From the NCBI GenBank assembly GCA_964496275.1, contig CAZBYL010000010.1, positions 1 to 48,990 of the forward strand: a stretch of 48,990 bases of DNA, written 5' to 3'. Shown piece after piece: positions 1 to 6,935 of the stretch. Each line of letters begins with the position of its first letter. The stretch's first letter is position 1. The position numbers and the translations under genes are program-made. Source of the DNA: CAZBYL01 sp964496275. GTDB taxonomy: Bacteria > Synergistota > Synergistia > Synergistales > Synergistaceae. The notes beneath the pieces were generated by a model that was not told the DNA's origin, did not search any database, and was given only the letters and a program-made list of their open reading frames with translations.

Positions 1-54
1 AGCAGCTGACTTGTAATCAGCAGGTCGGAGGTTCGAGTCCCCTCGCCGGCTCCA
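1..54 (+). tRNA. tRNA-Thr (anticodon TGT), 5' part outside the window
   Basis: The 3' two thirds of a tRNA are visible. The anticodon stem is GCTGA (5-9) paired with TCAGC (17-21), around the loop CTTGTAA with anticodon TGT at 12-14, which reads threonine ACA codons. A T arm with loop TTCGAGT (32-38), a 3' acceptor strand CGCCGGC, discriminator T and an encoded CCA (52-54) follow. The T stem has one apparent A-C mismatch (29/41). The 5' acceptor strand and D arm lie upstream of the window. An integrase remnant starts 110 bp downstream, so this tRNA 3' end is a likely attachment site. Confidence 0.85.
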
Positions 55-164
55 GAAAACAAGGAAAGTCAGTCATAGCAAGGCTTTTCTTCATACTATA
101 AAGCGAATTTGGCTATCTTTTTCCATTGGTACTAATTATTGGTACGAATTGGAGAAGGTAGCCA

Positions 165-560
165 ATGTCGTATTTGCCCTCATGTTCACAGTCTGTATAT
201 AAACTCAATATACCTAGTATAATTGTCAAAGGAACTGTATATCACTTTCGTCAGATTGTACCCAAAGACCTTTCTACTTATTTCCACAAGAAAGAGTTCA
301 GATTGTCTTTGCGCACTTCTGACAAGAGGAAAGCAAGCCGGAAGGCGTTACTCATGCGCTGTATGCTATGGGATATATTTACTTCAATAAGAGAGGGTAG
401 TTTGAAAATGGACACAGAGAATTTAAAGCGAATTGAAAGTATTGCTGACTGTATAGTGCATAATAAAACTACCGCTTTTGAGGATTTGGGGCTTGCAAAA
501 TACACCTTAGGTTATCTTAGCCCGAAAGACTACAGAAGTCTGCATTTAGAGGCGGCTTAA
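165..560 (+). pseudogene. N-terminal fragment of a tyrosine recombinase (integrase)
   Basis: A 131-residue product containing YHFRQIVPKDLSTYF and an S-L-R-T-S-D-K-R-K-A-S-R-K-A segment, which resembles the DUF6538-type N-terminal domain of phage and island integrases. Full-length relatives are roughly 350-450 residues. Here the core-binding and catalytic domains (the R..HxxR..Y signature) are absent, so the gene is a truncated remnant and should not recombine DNA. The ATG is preceded by GGAGAAGG at a good distance. Position directly behind a tRNA gene is typical of an integrated element. A short free-standing DNA-binding protein cannot be excluded. Confidence 0.6.
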
Positions 561-665
561 TTTTGTCCAACTTTTTGTCTGCCCCCCCTCCGTACTTTAG
601 TTTGTATCAACAAGCAGACAGAAAACTTATTGCCTTATATGGTATAAATAGTCGTATTTGTTTTT

Positions 666-1640
666 TTATACCTGCCAGGTTGTAATGCCAAGTCTCTTTG
701 CTCTGCCGAGGACAATATCAATGTACTCGTTTTTCATCGAGTCATCTAAGAAGCTTTGCTTAATCAGCCTTATCATAGGATCTATTTTTTTTCCGAACCG
801 TTTTATCGCATTTCTATATTGTATTTCTTTGAGATGAGCACTCTCGGCAAATTTTAAAAAATCAATCTCCTTTATTTTGCTTTTCTTGCCGTTGATAGGC
901 ATTGCGAACTCTTCCGAGTCGATGTTTTCTGATATGACGAGCCTTGTCGAGAGCAAGTCATACGCCGGTGCCAGAATCAGCTCTTCCGCGTTATAGAGCA
1001 ATGAAAAATTCTTAAGGTGCATATCTCCATTTCCGGTTATAAATGTGAATATGAGAATGTCCATCAGGCGCGTCAAGTCGTAGCCTGGCTGTGTAGAATA
1101 TTTACGTATCGTTTTTGCCGTGAGTTCCATTGAACCACGATACTTATTTTCTGTGATATGCTCTGTGGCTTGACAGAAATCTTCCATGTGACGGACTCTT
1201 TTAACGATTCTGTTTTTTTGAAAGACCGCTCTGTCTATGCGCAAAGTGAGATATGCCAATTCACCCGAAGCAAGCGGCAAAAGACCGCTTGGAGCCGTAT
1301 TTATTCCGACCGCTCTTGCCATAAGCATTGTCAGCGCTTCATTTTCCGGCAGAGAAGGGTAGTCCTCTGACTGCGGCTTTAGAATATAGTCGCCGAGAAG
1401 ACCTACAAACGTGAGTTTACCGCTCTGAACGTCTGACAGATCAAGCGAGAGTTTTGGCTGTACTCCGGTTACGCTGATATTGTTGATGATGCTGCGGCGA
1501 GCCAGTTCATGGAGATCGTCTAAAGTGTATTGAAGCGTCGGGGGCTCTTTGCGCCCGAAAAGTTCCATGGAGCACTTCTCATGGTAGAGCCCATTTTCCA
1601 GGGGCTGACAGCAGTACAGGCATTTTTTGAAATCAGCCAT
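666..1640 (-). CDS. hipT: HipT-like serine/threonine kinase toxin (HipA C-terminal kinase core)
   Basis: A 324-residue protein with the HipA kinase fold but without the N-terminal HipA subdomain, which is encoded separately just upstream. A small Cys-containing N-terminus (C7, C10, C11, C23) precedes the Gly-rich loop ISVTGVQPK (about 55-63). A likely ATP-binding Lys follows in YILKPQ (K88), then catalytic NGDMHLKN (D206, N211) and metal-binding APAYDLL (D228). HipT proteins of known HipBST modules phosphorylate an aminoacyl-tRNA synthetase (TrpS in E. coli O127) and halt growth; the target here is not known. The Ser-Val-Thr at 56-58 occupies the position of the SxS autophosphorylation motif of HipT. 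It overlaps hipS by 8 bp, so translation is probably coupled. Confidence 0.85.
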   Translation of the reverse strand: MADFKKCLYCCQPLENGLYHEKCSMELFGRKEPPTLQYTLDDLHELARRSIINNISVTGVQPKLSLDLSDVQSGKLTFVGLLGDYILKPQSEDYPSLPENEALTMLMARAVGINTAPSGLLPLASGELAYLTLRIDRAVFQKNRIVKRVRHMEDFCQATEHITENKYRGSMELTAKTIRKYSTQPGYDLTRLMDILIFTFITGNGDMHLKNFSLLYNAEELILAPAYDLLSTRLVISENIDSEEFAMPINGKKSKIKEIDFLKFAESAHLKEIQYRNAIKRFGKKIDPMIRLIKQSFLDDSMKNEYIDIVLGRAKRLGITTWQV

Positions 1641-1962
1641 TGATATCTTCCTCCGTCCTTACAGACACCGCACCTATGCACTCACGGCAGCATGCCATGA
1701 GCAGTCCCATCCTGTCGTGCTTTTCAAGTTTCCAGCTTTTTACGGCAATATTTAATGTCCATCCCTCAGGAATAAGTCCGTCAAAGAATGGATGAAGGAT
1801 GGAAGATGTGAAAGGCTCTTCTCTCAGCGGCATTGTGACACTGATTGGCAAAGGAGATTCGGAATTGAGATATTCCAAACTATAGGTGAAAGCATAACCT
1901 GTGTCACTTTCCGTAAGAGTGCCCGTGTGCTTGTCGAAAAGGTATATTTCTGCTCTTCTCAT
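1633..1962 (-). CDS. hipS: HipS-like antitoxin (HipA N-terminal subdomain 1 as a separate protein)
   Basis: A 109-residue protein that corresponds to the N-terminal subdomain of HipA. Visible features are PISVTMPLRE, the FFDGLIPEGW segment typical of HipA_N, and a C-terminus ending after IGAVSV. In single-chain HipA this domain is fused to the kinase; here it is a free gene between HipB and the kinase. In the described HipBST systems HipS, not HipB, is the neutralising antitoxin of HipT. Its start overlaps the hipB stop (ATGA type, 4 bp) and its end overlaps the hipT start, so the three genes form one tightly coupled operon. Length matches the roughly 100 residues of known HipS. Confidence 0.85.
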   Translation of the reverse strand: MRRAEIYLFDKHTGTLTESDTGYAFTYSLEYLNSESPLPISVTMPLREEPFTSSILHPFFDGLIPEGWTLNIAVKSWKLEKHDRMGLLMACCRECIGAVSVRTEEDING

Positions 1963-2171
1963 CTTCTATCATCTTCTGTTGTTTTTACCGGCCCCAGTTT
2001 CATTCCGAAGAGGAAGAGCAGGTCATTGACTTTATCCATGCGCAGTGTGCTTTTGCCGCATTCAAGCTCTCTGATAAAACGAAGCCCCACGCCCGCTCTT
2101 TCTGCCGCTTCTTTTTGCGTCAGTCCGAGTTTTTTTCTCATATTCTTCACTGCGAGTGCAAGGTCATTCAT
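1959..2171 (-). CDS. hipB: HipB-like XRE-family transcriptional repressor
   Basis: A 70-residue helix-turn-helix protein of the Cro/C1 (XRE) type. The DNA-binding part reads MRKKLGLTQKEAAERAGVG followed by LRFIRELECGK, a normal HTH_3 layout. It is first in the hipB-hipS-hipT operon and should autoregulate it together with the other two proteins. The ATG (complement of 2169-2171) has an upstream AAAGGGGA ribosome site that overlaps the nearest operator copy (2177-2194). It is short for the family and has no obvious extension beyond the HTH domain, which fits a system where the antitoxin role has moved to HipS. Confidence 0.85.
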   Translation of the reverse strand: MNDLALAVKNMRKKLGLTQKEAAERAGVGLRFIRELECGKSTLRMDKVNDLLFLFGMKLGPVKTTEDDRR

Positions 2172-2176
2172 TTCAA

Positions 2177-2235
2177 TATCCCCTTTAGGGTATAATATGC
2201 GCTTTGTTAATACATATTACACCTTTTAGGGTATA
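2177..2235. promoter_or_regulatory. Proximal pair of HipB-type operators
   Basis: Two 18-bp sites with consensus TATACC-N6-GGTATA sit directly upstream of hipB: TATCCCCTTTAGGGTATA (2177-2194) and TACACCTTTTAGGGTATA (2218-2235). Their centres are 41 bp apart. The nearer one overlaps the hipB ribosome site and the likely -10 region (TATTAT on the minus strand). E. coli HipB binds TATCC-N8-GGATA, so arm sequence and layout fit autorepression by the neighbouring HipB. Binding is inferred. Confidence 0.7.
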
Positions 2236-2342
2236 AAAACAACGCCTCCGAAAAAGAGACACAGAGTAGAACTTGTGTAGAAAACGAGCCCGTTCCAATA
2301 AGTTTTAGCGGACTTTAAATCGGCTTTGGCAGCTCTTTAATT

Positions 2343-2400
2343 TATACCTTATAGGGTATAAATTAAAGAACCGGAAACGCTTTATACCTCTTAGGGTATA
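2343..2400. promoter_or_regulatory. Distal pair of HipB-type operators
   Basis: Two further copies of the same palindrome, TATACCTTATAGGGTATA (2343-2360) and TATACCTCTTAGGGTATA (2383-2400), have perfect TATACC/GGTATA arms and centres 40 bp apart. The pair copies the spacing of the proximal pair but lies about 125 bp further from hipB, with no gene start I can recognise beside it. It may support DNA looping between the pairs or may be left from a duplication. Confidence 0.65.
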
Positions 2401-2430
2401 ATATTTACTCTCTCTGTTTTACCGCGTGAC

Positions 2431-2562
2431 TCAATGAAGGCCGACCATGAGCCTTGTCGGCAATCCGGGCCGACCTTTGTTTGCAATGCAGACCTCGCCG
2501 AACGCGGACAGGTACTCATCAACACGCACGTCAATCAAGCGCTGACGATAGCCGCTTTTTTC
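2431..2562 (-). pseudogene. IS5-family transposase N-terminal fragment
   Basis: Reading the minus strand gives a stretch ending in NKGRPGLPTRLMVGLH and then a stop (complement of 2431-2433). NGRPGLPTRLMVGLHYLK is the characteristic N-terminal motif of many IS5-type DDE transposases. About 40 residues are recognisable and no full transposase frame remains. Upstream in the reading direction the frame is lost near 2562. It is a decayed insertion sequence lying between the hip operators and the RNase H-like gene. Terminal inverted repeats were not identified. Confidence 0.6.
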
Positions 2563-2640
2563 ATTTGCTTCACCTCAGCCACACTATAGTTCATTCAGTA
2601 CAATTATGTAATGTTATTAAGTAAGATTTAATAGTATTAT

Positions 2641-3186
2641 TCAGTATATTTTTTCTAGTTCTTCGTCCCTCAGCAGCGAATATACCCGGCGTTGTTTTTT
2701 TACCGCCTTTTTTAATCTCTTCTGCTTTTGTAATTCCCGCCTTATTTTTTGTGAAAGAACATGAGCGCTGTAATGTAATGCGTGATCGTTGTCGTGCTTT
2801 AAGAGACAATGCTCGATGTCAATCTTTCGCGACATTTTCTTCAAATACCCAATAAACATTTCACACAATCCATTATTAACGCTATGCAGTCCTTTGGCCC
2901 ACATTGATATAGCTTCTAAGTCATAGAACATGTATGCCTTTGTATATCCCTTTTGGGCAGCAACATTGAGCACTCGCATAAACGCCAGTACCTCGGCGGT
3001 CATTGCGCCGTGTTTTATATATCGCAATTTTTCGTTCCCTTTTAGCTCTCCTGAAAACCGGTGTATCTTACCGTCAGGCGTTATCATTATGCCGCCCATA
3101 TACATAATATTTCCATTGTAAATAAAGCTAGCGTCCGTATAAATCGCGACAGAGGATTTATCTGTAAGAGCCGGAAGCATCAGCAT
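2641..3186 (-). CDS. RNase H-superfamily protein of unknown role
   Basis: A 181-residue protein whose first 140 residues follow the ribonuclease HI layout. There is an initial strand with YTDAS, a Glu in the TAEVLAFMRVLNVA helix, a third acidic site in MFYDLEAI and a C-terminal HDNDHALH segment at the place of the HxGNxxAD motif. These supply the four acidic positions expected of a two-metal nuclease, although the last one is not certain. The final 40 residues are very basic (KKAVKKQRR). It stands alone between two transposase remnants, with a modest AAGGATGG ribosome site. It could process RNA-DNA hybrids of a mobile element or be a cellular RNase H paralogue; I cannot decide. Confidence 0.6.
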   Translation of the reverse strand: MLMLPALTDKSSVAIYTDASFIYNGNIMYMGGIMITPDGKIHRFSGELKGNEKLRYIKHGAMTAEVLAFMRVLNVAAQKGYTKAYMFYDLEAISMWAKGLHSVNNGLCEMFIGYLKKMSRKIDIEHCLLKHDNDHALHYSAHVLSQKIRRELQKQKRLKKAVKKQRRVYSLLRDEELEKIY

Positions 3187-3349
3187 TTTTAACCATCCTT
3201 TGCTTTTATATTGACGTTATGAAATTTTTTAATCGTTACTTTTATATTCTGGTGAATCGCTTTTTATCGTATTGTTAGTTTTCATAGTACAAGTATTCCG
3301 ATATATGTAAAATGGTGCGTTTCGCAGAAGCTACTGCAAGATGACTCCG

Positions 3350-3600
3350 CTATGCCGTAAGAGTTAAGTTTTTAATTAACACAATTGCTTCAAAACCTCT
3401 GGGACCGGTTCTTTTGCGCCATCTTGTCATCGAACTCGAATCCAAAGGCAGCTCTGTCATAAAGTATTCCATGCCGCATAAGAGAGATAGGAAATCTATG
3501 ATTTCCGTAATCGAACTCAGTATGTTTATCAAAAGTATTGCCAGTACGGGTTTTCGAGAAATTCCATGACTGTTGCTTCGTCTTTATCCGTTATATGGCA
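3350..3600 (-). pseudogene. IS5-family transposase remnant (later N-terminal part), frame broken
   Basis: Two adjacent minus-strand reading segments match consecutive parts of an IS5-type transposase: DEATVMEFLENPYWQYF (about 3538-3590), followed after a stop by CGMEYFMTELPLDSSS and MTRWRKRTG (about 3390-3480). In intact relatives these are almost contiguous (VENPYWQYFxGExYFxxELPxDPSSLxRWRKRxG). A stop codon and about 45 extra bases separate them here, so the gene is dead. No catalytic DDE domain follows. The fragment lies upstream of the 2431-2562 fragment although its sequence belongs after it, so two copies or a rearrangement are needed. Confidence 0.6.
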
Positions 3601-3649
3601 TCAGTACGGCAAACCTGCGGCTGCTCTTGAGTTTCACCGCGAGTTTTGA

Positions 3650-4807
3650 CTAAAAAATTCTGTTATTCTCTGCTTTCCTCCCGCCCGAACGCAGGACAAA
3701 CAAAGTTATTTCGGAGGGGACTCCGAGCCGAAGCGCGAAGCCGTTCCAGAGGAGCGTGCCGGGGCTTACATAGAGCTTCATAGGACCAACCTGATACCAC
3801 CCTCTGACAAACCCTCTGTTGAAACGGGCGATCAGGCGGTCAAGCCCCACGACCATTCCCCCGTGTGTATGACCTGAGAGCTGAAGTGCGGCGCCGTGCG
3901 CTGAATTTTCCGGCGCGCCGTCGGGGCGGTGCGACATCAGTATGATTGGCGCATCTTTCGGAACTCCGCTCAAGGCCAGCCCTAGATTAGGCCCTCCGGT
4001 TACAGAACCGGCGCCCATTGGATCCGTGACACCCGCTATGACAATTTGCCCGCCGTCCGCAAGGACAACGGCATGAGAGTTCTCCAGCATTGTTATGCCG
4101 AGCTCTTTGAATTTCTTTGACCATGCGCCATAGCCGGAATAGTATTCATGGTTGCCTGCCGAGCCGTAAACACCATGTTTTGCGCGAAGGTCTGCAAGCG
4201 GCGCGACTCCGCTGAGTCTGTTCTCCACAGTGCCGTCAACCATGTCGCCGTTCAGCAGAATGATGTCAGGCGACAGAGCGTTTGTCTTTTCCACTATGGA
4301 TTTTATCAGGGGCGCCCTGTTCATCGCGCTTATGTGAAGGTCTGCGAGCAGAACGACCTTCATTCCGTCAAGCTCTTGAGGCAGACCTTCGATTACGGCT
4401 TCCTCCGTTTTGACATCAGGCACGCGCACCGCGCTCCATGTTCCATAAAGCGACAGCAGCATAGCGGCAAAGAGCACCGCAAGCGAAGCCGTGCCGCACG
4501 GAAAGGAGCGGCCTCGCGCAAATATCCTCAGGACAAGCCGCACTATGTCCTTTACCGCAAGCAGCAAAAACAGCAGAAAAAATGTATTGTACAGCCACGA
4601 GGCCGTCATAAGTACAAATTGCGGAAGCTCAGGGGCGAAGAACAGCCCGCCGCCGAGCCTTTGCAATATCATGCCCTGAAACGATACCAAAAGCAGGGCG
4701 GAGGCTCCGAGCAGTTTATACCACCAACTTATTCCCAATGGCGCAAGCAGGCTCAGAAATTCATAGGCTGAAAGAGTACAGGCTATAATTATCAGCGGCA
4801 TAGGCAT
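3650..4807 (-). CDS. Membrane-anchored metallophosphoesterase (YkuE-like)
   Basis: A 385-residue protein. The first 130 residues hold four predicted transmembrane helices, followed by a calcineurin-type phosphoesterase domain with all metal motifs in order: LLADLHIS, LNGDMVDG, GNHEYY, LMSHRPD and LSGHTHGG. This is the YkuE-type family of membrane phosphoesterases; the substrate is unknown, with lipid or nucleotide phosphates proposed for relatives. The ATG lies 6 bp after the stop of a small open frame and has no clear ribosome site of its own, so translation may depend on that upstream frame. Downstream is the edge of the mobile island. Confidence 0.85.
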   Translation of the reverse strand: MPMPLIIIACTLSAYEFLSLLAPLGISWWYKLLGASALLLVSFQGMILQRLGGGLFFAPELPQFVLMTASWLYNTFFLLFLLLAVKDIVRLVLRIFARGRSFPCGTASLAVLFAAMLLSLYGTWSAVRVPDVKTEEAVIEGLPQELDGMKVVLLADLHISAMNRAPLIKSIVEKTNALSPDIILLNGDMVDGTVENRLSGVAPLADLRAKHGVYGSAGNHEYYSGYGAWSKKFKELGITMLENSHAVVLADGGQIVIAGVTDPMGAGSVTGGPNLGLALSGVPKDAPIILMSHRPDGAPENSAHGAALQLSGHTHGGMVVGLDRLIARFNRGFVRGWYQVGPMKLYVSPGTLLWNGFALRLGVPSEITLFVLRSGGRKAENNRIF

Positions 4808-4813
4808 ACGATT

Positions 4814-5065
4814 TCAGACATTCTTTCCCATTTCATAAGCCTGCTGCATCGCTGCGCTTTTCTTTATATCCCCGGACTTCCATGCCCCCGTGCCGCAGAT
4901 AATGCCCTTTTCAACAGCTCCGTCAAGACAGTCCTCGACGGTTTGCCCATCGTTTGTACATCGCTTGCCCATCACTTGCCAAAGTTTTTCAGCCATCGTT
5001 CGCCAACTCTCCCAACCATCGTTCAACGCCCCTGCCCCGTCCATCGTTTGCCAACGGTTTGCCAA
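4814..5065 (-). CDS. Hypothetical small protein with repeat-derived N-terminus
   Basis: An 83-residue frame that ends 6 bp before the metallophosphoesterase start. Its first half lies in the 11-bp repeat array and is rich in Trp, Gln, Asn and Gly. Its second half (after VEDCLDG) is outside the array, has balanced composition and ends in MQQAYEMGKNV. The assigned start is TTG (5063-5065) without a convincing ribosome site; an internal ATG eight codons in is possible. I recognise no family. Either the array has spread into the 5' part of a real small gene, or this is chance coding potential. The close spacing to the next gene is the main reason to list it. Confidence 0.3.
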   Translation of the reverse strand: MANRWQTMDGAGALNDGWESWRTMAEKLWQVMGKRCTNDGQTVEDCLDGAVEKGIICGTGAWKSGDIKKSAAMQQAYEMGKNV

Positions 5066-5222
5066 TCGCTTGCCAAAGGTTCTAACAATCGTTCAACAAT
5101 CGTTCAACGCCCCTGCCCCGTCCATCGTTTGCCAACGATTTGCCCATTGTTTGTCAAAGGTTCTAACAATCGTTCAACAATTGTTCAACAATCGCTCAAC
5201 CATCGTTCAACGCCCCTGCCCT
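4930..5222. repeat. Degenerate 11-bp tandem array with higher-order units
   Basis: The region between the ABC ATPase stop and the 83-codon frame is built from 11-bp units of two kinds, TCGTTTGCCAA-like and ATCGTTCAACA-like. They are arranged as three of the first type, one AGGTTCTAACA, two to four of the second type and a GC-rich spacer CCCCTGCCCCG (plus TCCA). This order is seen at 5044-5124 and again from 5125 to the ABC stop, with an older degenerate copy before 5044. The period matches one DNA helical turn. The plus strand has no stop codons in the consensus, so long spurious frames cross it. Confidence 0.8.
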
Positions 5223-6749
5223 CTATTCTTTAATTCCCGCCATAAGAAGGCCTATTTTCTCGATATCCGCGTTTGTCGGGCGGTCTATGACTCCGTCGAT
5301 TTCTCCGCTGTACATTACGGCTATTCTGTCGGAAAGAGAGGTTAGCTCTTGCAGATCTTTTGATATGAGGAGTACGGCGGCTCCGGCTTCTCTTGCTTCT
5401 ATGAGTCTTTTGTGTACAAATTCCGCGGCTCCCACGTCGAGTCCCCATGTCGGCTGCATTGCTATTATGACTTTGGTGCGTTCGGATATTTCGCGTGAAA
5501 GCATCAGTTTTTGCAGGTTGCCGCCTGACAGGACTCGCACCGGAGCAAAGAGGGAGGGGATTTTTACATCGTATTCGTCAACTCTTTTTTGTGCGAAATC
5601 CGTGATGTAGCTCCAGTCGAGAAAGATTGAATTTGCCGCCATGGGCGCACGGGAGTAGTCTTTCAGCGCCATGTTTTCAATTATGTTCATGTTCGCTACG
5701 AGTCCGACGCCTTTTCGGTCGGCCGGAATGTAGCTTATGCCGCTCTCAATGAAGGCGCGCGTGCTGCTTGAGGTTATGCCGCGCCCGTCTATTTTTACGC
5801 TGCCCTGTTCCGCACGGCGCAGTCCGGCAAGCACCTCGCAAAGTTCATCCTGGCCGTTGCCGTCCACTCCCGCGATTCCGAGGATTTCTCCGCTGCGTAT
5901 GGAGAGCGATACGTTCGTAAGCGCCTGTGCGCCCCGCTCGTCTTTTAGGCAGATGTTCTCACACTCAAAGAGCACTTGCCCCGGTTTGCGGTGCTCCGAG
6001 CCTAGTGTGATGTTCTCGAGTTCGTGGCCGACCATCATGTGAGCTATCTCTTCTTTGGATATTCCGCTCGCGGCGCGTGTGGCGATGCGCTCACCTTTTC
6101 GCAGAACCGTTAGTCTGTCGGATATTTCCATTATTTCTTCGATTTTGTGTGAGATGAGGACAATTCCATGTCCGGCTGCCGTCATATTTTTTATTGTTTT
6201 GAAGAATTCGCGTATTTCCTGCGGAGTCAGTACGGATGTGGGTTCGTCAAGTATCAGCACTTTTGTGCCTCTGTACAGCATTTTTAAAATTTCGACGCGC
6301 TGCTGCTCGCCTATCGAGAGCTGCCATATTTTTGCTTCGGGGTCTACGGCAAGAGCGTATTTTGCGGATATCTCACGAATTCTGGCTATTACCTCTTCTT
6401 TGTGTATTACAATGGGCAAATCTTTGAGCCCCAGTATGATGTTTTCCCAGACAGTGAATACAGGTACCAGCATGAAGTGTTGGTGAACCATTCCTATGCC
6501 GCGGCCGAAGGCTGATTTTGGGTTGGGGAGGAGTACAGGCTCCCCTTCTATATAGATGGAACCTGAATCCGGTGTGTAGATTCCTGCCAGACAGTTCATC
6601 AATGTCGTTTTTCCCGCACCGTTCTCTCCCAGAATGCTGTGAACTTCTCCTGCAAAGAGGTCAAAGTCTACTTTGCGGTTCGCATATTGACCGTAGAAAA
6701 CTTTATCAATGGCGCGCATAGAGACGAGCGCATTTTTCGTTTCCGTCAT
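5223..6749 (-). CDS. ABC transporter ATP-binding protein, BMP/nucleoside importer type
   Basis: A 508-residue protein with two fused ATPase domains, as in RbsA and NupO/YufO. The first domain has Walker A LGENGAGKTT, signature LSIGEQQRVEI and Walker B VLILDEPTSVLT. The second has GVDGNGQDEL in place of Walker A, LSGGNLQKLML as signature and a degenerate Walker B (IIAMQPTWGLDVG); asymmetry of this sort is normal in the family. The start was placed at MTETK (complement of 6747-6749) because GGGGG lies 8 bp upstream. It is divergent from the binding protein and two permeases (6936-10180), with which it should form one importer, probably for nucleosides or purine-like solutes. Confidence 0.9.
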   Translation of the reverse strand: MTETKNALVSMRAIDKVFYGQYANRKVDFDLFAGEVHSILGENGAGKTTLMNCLAGIYTPDSGSIYIEGEPVLLPNPKSAFGRGIGMVHQHFMLVPVFTVWENIILGLKDLPIVIHKEEVIARIREISAKYALAVDPEAKIWQLSIGEQQRVEILKMLYRGTKVLILDEPTSVLTPQEIREFFKTIKNMTAAGHGIVLISHKIEEIMEISDRLTVLRKGERIATRAASGISKEEIAHMMVGHELENITLGSEHRKPGQVLFECENICLKDERGAQALTNVSLSIRSGEILGIAGVDGNGQDELCEVLAGLRRAEQGSVKIDGRGITSSSTRAFIESGISYIPADRKGVGLVANMNIIENMALKDYSRAPMAANSIFLDWSYITDFAQKRVDEYDVKIPSLFAPVRVLSGGNLQKLMLSREISERTKVIIAMQPTWGLDVGAAEFVHKRLIEAREAGAAVLLISKDLQELTSLSDRIAVMYSGEIDGVIDRPTNADIEKIGLLMAGIKE

Positions 6750-6935
6750 TGTTAAGCCCCCATTCATTCATGCAAATATAGCAGTTTTTTGCACATGCGC
6801 CAACAGTTCAGGCAAAATTCCCTCAAAAAAATGACGGAATTCATTTTTAATATGGAAGAATTAACGTTCTTGTGATATCCTTCATAAATGTCAGGTATGT
6901 ACACCGCAGTACAAAATCGGAGGAGGAAGTTCTTT
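6750..6935. promoter_or_regulatory. Divergent control region of the BMP-type importer
   Basis: This 186-bp region separates the ATPase gene (minus) from the binding-protein gene (plus) and must hold promoters for both. An inverted repeat AAAAATGA-cggaat-TCATTTTT (6827-6848) is a candidate operator. A weak plus-strand promoter may start at TTAACG (about 6860). I see no purine riboswitch core. Confidence 0.4.

Noticed and set aside
4930..5222. Possible CRISPR array
   Set aside because: Units are 11 bp and contiguous, without unique spacers of 30-40 bp, and no cas genes are near.
3187..5222. Second attachment site repeating the tRNA-Thr 3' end
   Set aside because: By eye I found no copy of the GTTCGAGTCCCCTCGCCGG sequence at the presumed right edge; it may lie outside the window or be lost.
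4890..5345. Long plus-strand open frame of about 150 codons crossing the 11-bp array
   Set aside because: It is open because the repeat consensus has no stop codons on that strand. It has no ribosome site and runs antisense into the ABC ATPase gene.
6750..6935. Purine riboswitch before the BMP-type importer
   Set aside because: The conserved loop and junction bases of the purine aptamer were not found.
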